From: Blastococcus sp. URHD0036
Lineage (GTDB): Bacteria > Actinomycetota > Actinomycetes > Mycobacteriales > Geodermatophilaceae
Direction: 5' to 3'
DNA: 64,000 nt
Assembly (NCBI RefSeq): GCF_000701365.1
Contig: NZ_JNIK01000013.1
Coordinates: 416,937-480,936, forward strand
Part shown: piece after piece, positions 61,713-64,000 of the stretch
How the letters are laid out: each line of letters opens with the position of its first letter
Numbering within the stretch: position 1 is the stretch's first letter
Program-made: the position numbers and the translations under genes
Notes under the pieces: generated by a model
Told to the model about the DNA's origin: nothing
The model's input: the letters and a program-made list of their open reading frames with translations, nothing else
Databases searched by the model: none

Positions 61713-61740
61713 CCTTCGGCACCGGGCGAGGAACCCTCAA
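61713..61740 (-). promoter_or_regulatory. Candidate sigma-28 promoter of the flgN operon
   Basis: On the minus strand TTGA, sixteen bases, then GCCGAAGG. Its layout matches the flagellin promoter (TCAA-N16-GCCGTTAC) and the WhiG/SigD consensus TAAA-N15/16-GCCGATAA in spacing and GCCG core. The predicted start site is about 60 bases upstream of the flgN GTG. Confidence 0.4.
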
Positions 61741-61818
61741 GCCGAGGGGCGCACGTTGTCAGATCTTCCCCGTGGGCCGACGGTGCCGCCCGGTGTAGAG
61801 GGTGCCGAGAAGGGAGGT

Positions 61819-62772
61819 GTGCGAGCAGCCCGATCTCCGGTGACCGAGCGTCCCCCGGCCGTTCCCCTCCCCCGCACGGCCCGGGCGGTGGACGACCTGG
61901 TGACCGAACACCTCCCGCTCTGTTCCTTCGCGGTCAACGCGGTGGCCTCCCGCATCTCGCTGCCGTCCCACGTCAGCCGCGAGGACCTGCTGTCCTGCGC
62001 GAAGGTGGCGCTGGTCGAGGTGGCGCGGCGGTTCGACCCCACGGCCGGCGCGACGTTCGCCACCTACGCCCTGCCCCGGTTGCAGGGCGCGGTGCTCGAC
62101 GAGCTGCGCTCCGGCGACTGGGCGAGCCGGTCGGTCCGGGCCGCGGCCCGCCGCACCGACGCCGCCGCCGACGCGCTCACCATCACCCTGGGCCGCCCGC
62201 CCACGCGCGAGGAGCTGGCCGCGAGCCTGGGCGTGCGCCAGGGCGAGCTCGAGGCGCTGCAGGTCGACGTCCACCGGGCGGTGATGGTCAGCATCGACGC
62301 CGACTCGAACGGCGACTCCGGCGGGCTGGACCTGCCCGACCCCGGGGAGTCGCCCGAGCGGGCGCTGCTCCGGGTCGAGCGGGCCCGCTACCTGCAGCAG
62401 GCGATCCGGGAGCTCCCCGACCGGCTCGACGAGGTCATCGAGCGCAACTTCTTCGGCGGCGAGTCGCTGACCGAGATCGCCGAGGACCTCGGCGTCACGC
62501 TCTCCCGCGTCTCGCAGATGCGGGCCCGGGCACTGACCCTGCTGCACGCCGCGATGAGCGAGGTGTGGGAGGGCCAGGCCGTCCCCGCGGACGGCGGGGT
62601 GCGCGCCCGCAACCAGCAGCGCTCGTACGTCGACCGGGTGGCCGGACGCAACGCTGCCCCGCCGGCACCCCCGGCGGCCCTGATGCCGTCGGCGCGGGGC
62701 GCCCGGCTGGCCGAGCGGTACGGGGCCGAGCACCACCGAACCGACCGGTACGGGGCGGCGCGCCCCGCCTGA
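61819..62772 (+). CDS. FliA/WhiG-type sigma factor (sigma-28 family)
   Basis: A 317-residue sigma factor. Region 2 is VSREDLLSCAKVALVEVARR followed by FDPTAGATFATYALPRLQGA and VLDELRSGDW. Region 3 is GRPPTREELAASLGVRQGEL. Region 4 is LPDRLDEVIERNFFGGESLT and EIAEDLGVTLSRVSQMRARA. A basic disordered tail extends about 55 residues. It should direct late flagellar genes such as flagellin. The start is uncertain: GTG 61819 is used (AGGGAG too close), and TTG 61756 and GTG 61840 are in frame. It is divergent from flgN. Confidence 0.88.
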   Translation: MRAARSPVTERPPAVPLPRTARAVDDLVTEHLPLCSFAVNAVASRISLPSHVSREDLLSCAKVALVEVARRFDPTAGATFATYALPRLQGAVLDELRSGDWASRSVRAAARRTDAAADALTITLGRPPTREELAASLGVRQGELEALQVDVHRAVMVSIDADSNGDSGGLDLPDPGESPERALLRVERARYLQQAIRELPDRLDEVIERNFFGGESLTEIAEDLGVTLSRVSQMRARALTLLHAAMSEVWEGQAVPADGGVRARNQQRSYVDRVAGRNAAPPAPPAALMPSARGARLAERYGAEHHRTDRYGAARPA

Positions 62773-62794
62773 CTCGCCTCGACGTGAGCCCTCC

Positions 62795-62829
62795 CGCAGC
62801 GCCCCGGCCTCCCCGGCCGGGGCGCTGCG
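62795..62829 (+). terminator. Hairpin terminator after the sigma gene
   Basis: A 15-bp perfect stem (62795-62809 with 62815-62829) and a 5-base loop, 22 bases after the stop. Confidence 0.85.
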
Positions 62830-62886
62830 GCGTTCCCCGTCCCTCCCCCGCACGAGGGACGGCCGCCCCGGCCTGCGGTTTGGTGC

Positions 62887-62914
62887 TCAAGTGACTGCTG
62901 GGATCTGCCGTTAC
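62887..62914 (+). promoter_or_regulatory. Candidate sigma-28 promoter of flagellin
   Basis: TCAAGTGA, then 12 bases, then GCCGTTAC. This fits the SigD/WhiG/FliA class in the GCCG core and the TCAA-N16-GCCG spacing. The predicted start near 62921 would give a leader of about 60 bases before the flagellin GTG at 62980. Confidence 0.65.
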
Positions 62915-62926
62915 GGGGTGTGCAAG

Positions 62927-62973
62927 GCCCGCGGCACGGATGCGGCGGGCTCCCGGCCCCGTCCAAGGAGGAA
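62927..62973 (+). promoter_or_regulatory. Predicted CsrA-binding leader of flagellin mRNA
   Basis: A hairpin with a 6-bp stem GCCCGC/GCGGGC (62927-62932 with 62945-62950) presents ACGGATG in its 12-base loop. The Shine-Dalgarno AAGGAGGAA (62965-62973) has a second and third GGA about 29 bases downstream. A GGA in a hairpin loop plus a GGA in the ribosome site, spaced so one dimer can bridge them, is the known layout of CsrA targets. Confidence 0.6.
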
Positions 62974-62979
62974 CCCCCC

Positions 62980-64000
62980 GTGGGTCTCAGCGTGAACAAC
63001 AACATCGCGGCGATGAACTCGTACCGCAACCTGGCCGTCACCGACACCCAGATGACCAAGTCGCTGGAGAAGCTCTCCTCCGGCTTCCGCATCAACCGCG
63101 CCGCCGACGACGCCGCCGGTCTGGCCATCTCCGAGGGCCTGCGCTCGCAGATCGGTGGCCTCAAGGTCGCCGTCCGCAACACCCAGGACGGCATCTCGGT
63201 CGTGCAGACCGCTGAAGGTGCGCTCACCGAGACGCACAGCATCCTCCAGCGCATGCGCGACCTCGCCGTCCAGGCCAGCAACGACGGTGGCCTCAACGCC
63301 GCCGCCAAGACCAACATCCAGGCCGAGGTCACCCAGCTCAAGTCCGAGCTGGACCGGATCGCCACCACCACCAAGTTCAACGGCAACGCCCTGCTCAGCG
63401 GCTCGTACTCCGGCACCTTCCAGGTCGGCGCGAACTCCGGCGAGACGATCAACGTCGCGGTCACCACGGCCATGAGCGCCACGGGCCTGGGCGTCGGCGC
63501 GGTCGACGTCTCCACCGGTGGTCCCGAGTGGACCTTCGACCCGGGTGCCCTGGACTACACCAACGCCACCGCCCCGGTGCTGACGGTGAACGTCAAGGGC
63601 ACCGGCGCCCGCACCCTGGACCTGACCGGCTGGTCCACGGCCACCAACGCCGCCGGTGCCGCGGCCAACCAGGCCCTGGTGCAGAAGGCCTTCGACAAGG
63701 AGCTCAACGGCTCCGGCTTCACCGTCAAGGTCGACCAGTTCGGTGCCATCAAGTCCAACGGCCCGACCGGGTCCATCACCACCGACCTGGTCATCGCCGG
63801 TGCCGGCGTGACCGGCACCGCGACGTTCAACGCCGCGGCTGCCTCCGGCGCGAGCGCGGCCATCAGCGCCATCGACTCCGCGATCAGCACCGTCTCCACC
63901 ACCCGGGCCAACCTGGGTGCGCTGCAGAACCGGTTCGAGCACACCATCAACAACCTCAACGTGTCGGTGGAGAACCTGACCGCGTCGGAGTCGCGCATCC
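62980..64000 (+). CDS. Flagellin, 3' end outside the window
   Basis: The first 340 codons are visible. The N-terminus VNNNIAAMNSYRNLAVTDTQ, then KSLEKLSSGFRINRAADDAA and GLAISEGLRSQIGGL, is the D0/D1 flagellin domain. A Gly/Thr/Ala-rich central domain follows, and near the window end ISTVSTTRANLGALQNRFEH begins the C-terminal D1 helix. The frame stays open to 64000, so the gene is cut only by the window. A GTG start follows AAGGAGGAA. Sigma-28 and CsrA control are predicted from its leader. Confidence 0.95.
   Translation, partial: MGLSVNNNIAAMNSYRNLAVTDTQMTKSLEKLSSGFRINRAADDAAGLAISEGLRSQIGGLKVAVRNTQDGISVVQTAEGALTETHSILQRMRDLAVQASNDGGLNAAAKTNIQAEVTQLKSELDRIATTTKFNGNALLSGSYSGTFQVGANSGETINVAVTTAMSATGLGVGAVDVSTGGPEWTFDPGALDYTNATAPVLTVNVKGTGARTLDLTGWSTATNAAGAAANQALVQKAFDKELNGSGFTVKVDQFGAIKSNGPTGSITTDLVIAGAGVTGTATFNAAAASGASAAISAIDSAISTVSTTRANLGALQNRFEHTINNLNVSVENLTASESRI

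Overview
The window is a very GC-rich (about 70-75 percent by eye) actinobacterial chromosome segment. Actinobacterial markers include a lysine-tailed HU, a three-gene Sdh1-type succinate dehydrogenase, an LLM-class F420 enzyme with an F420:NADPH-reductase-like protein, a mycothiol-dependent-enzyme-like DinB protein, DUF4245 and DUF1707 proteins, and a lytB/xseA/xseB/ychF neighbourhood resembling the mycobacterial order. Flagellar genes and a CsrA/FliW pair in such a genome suggest a motile Geodermatophilaceae relative (Blastococcus, Modestobacter or Geodermatophilus); that placement is inference. No tRNA, rRNA, CRISPR, prophage or insertion sequence was recognised.

Layout. 0-3.4 kb: a DUF1028 protein cut by the window edge, a TasA/CalY-like secreted protein and small hypotheticals. 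3.5-7.0 kb: a tightly coupled succinate dehydrogenase operon (membrane anchor, flavoprotein, iron-sulfur protein), preceded by a short ORF carrying the only good ribosome site. 7.1-16.7 kb: gamma-carbonic anhydrase, an MFS exporter divergent from a TetR gene with several palindromes between them, SelO, small proteins, hydrolase, F420 oxidoreductase, and a ferredoxin/P450/TetR cassette with twin palindromes in the divergent promoter. 16.8-22.5 kb: redox enzymes, a duplicated intergenic element of about 165 bp, and an HU gene. 22.7-26.2 kb: envelope genes (solute-binding/VWA fusion, coiled-coil membrane protein, DUF4349 lipoprotein). 26.3-31.6 kb: phosphoketolase plus acetate kinase, and an ABC transporter pair. 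31.6-40.7 kb: YchF, glutathione peroxidase, an Ada-AlkA/Ogt alkylation repair operon and RmuC. 40.7-47.3 kb: IspH, a lipid-droplet-protein-like gene, exonuclease VII and GlpX. 47.4-49.4 kb: two paralogous membrane proteins sharing a four-cysteine outer domain. 49.5-52.4 kb: fumarase and citrate synthase. 52.8-54.9 kb: a cell-wall enzyme with a degraded NlpC/P60 domain and an apparently intact M15 peptidase domain.

56.1-64 kb is a flagellar regulatory and filament-assembly block. Leftward: flgN-flgK-flgL (overlapping), fliW, csrA, a hypothetical gene and an atypical sigma-like gene. Rightward: a FliA/WhiG-type sigma factor and flagellin, cut by the window end. The flagellin leader has a sigma-28-like promoter, a hairpin with a GGA loop and a GGA-containing Shine-Dalgarno, which is the expected layout for repression by CsrA and relief by FliW.

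Central metabolism is spread over the window (Sdh, fumarase, citrate synthase, GlpX, phosphoketolase/acetate kinase). Most neighbouring genes are convergent with GC-rich hairpins between them. Starts were chosen by ribosome-site spacing and overlap; several GTG/TTG starts are uncertain and flagged.
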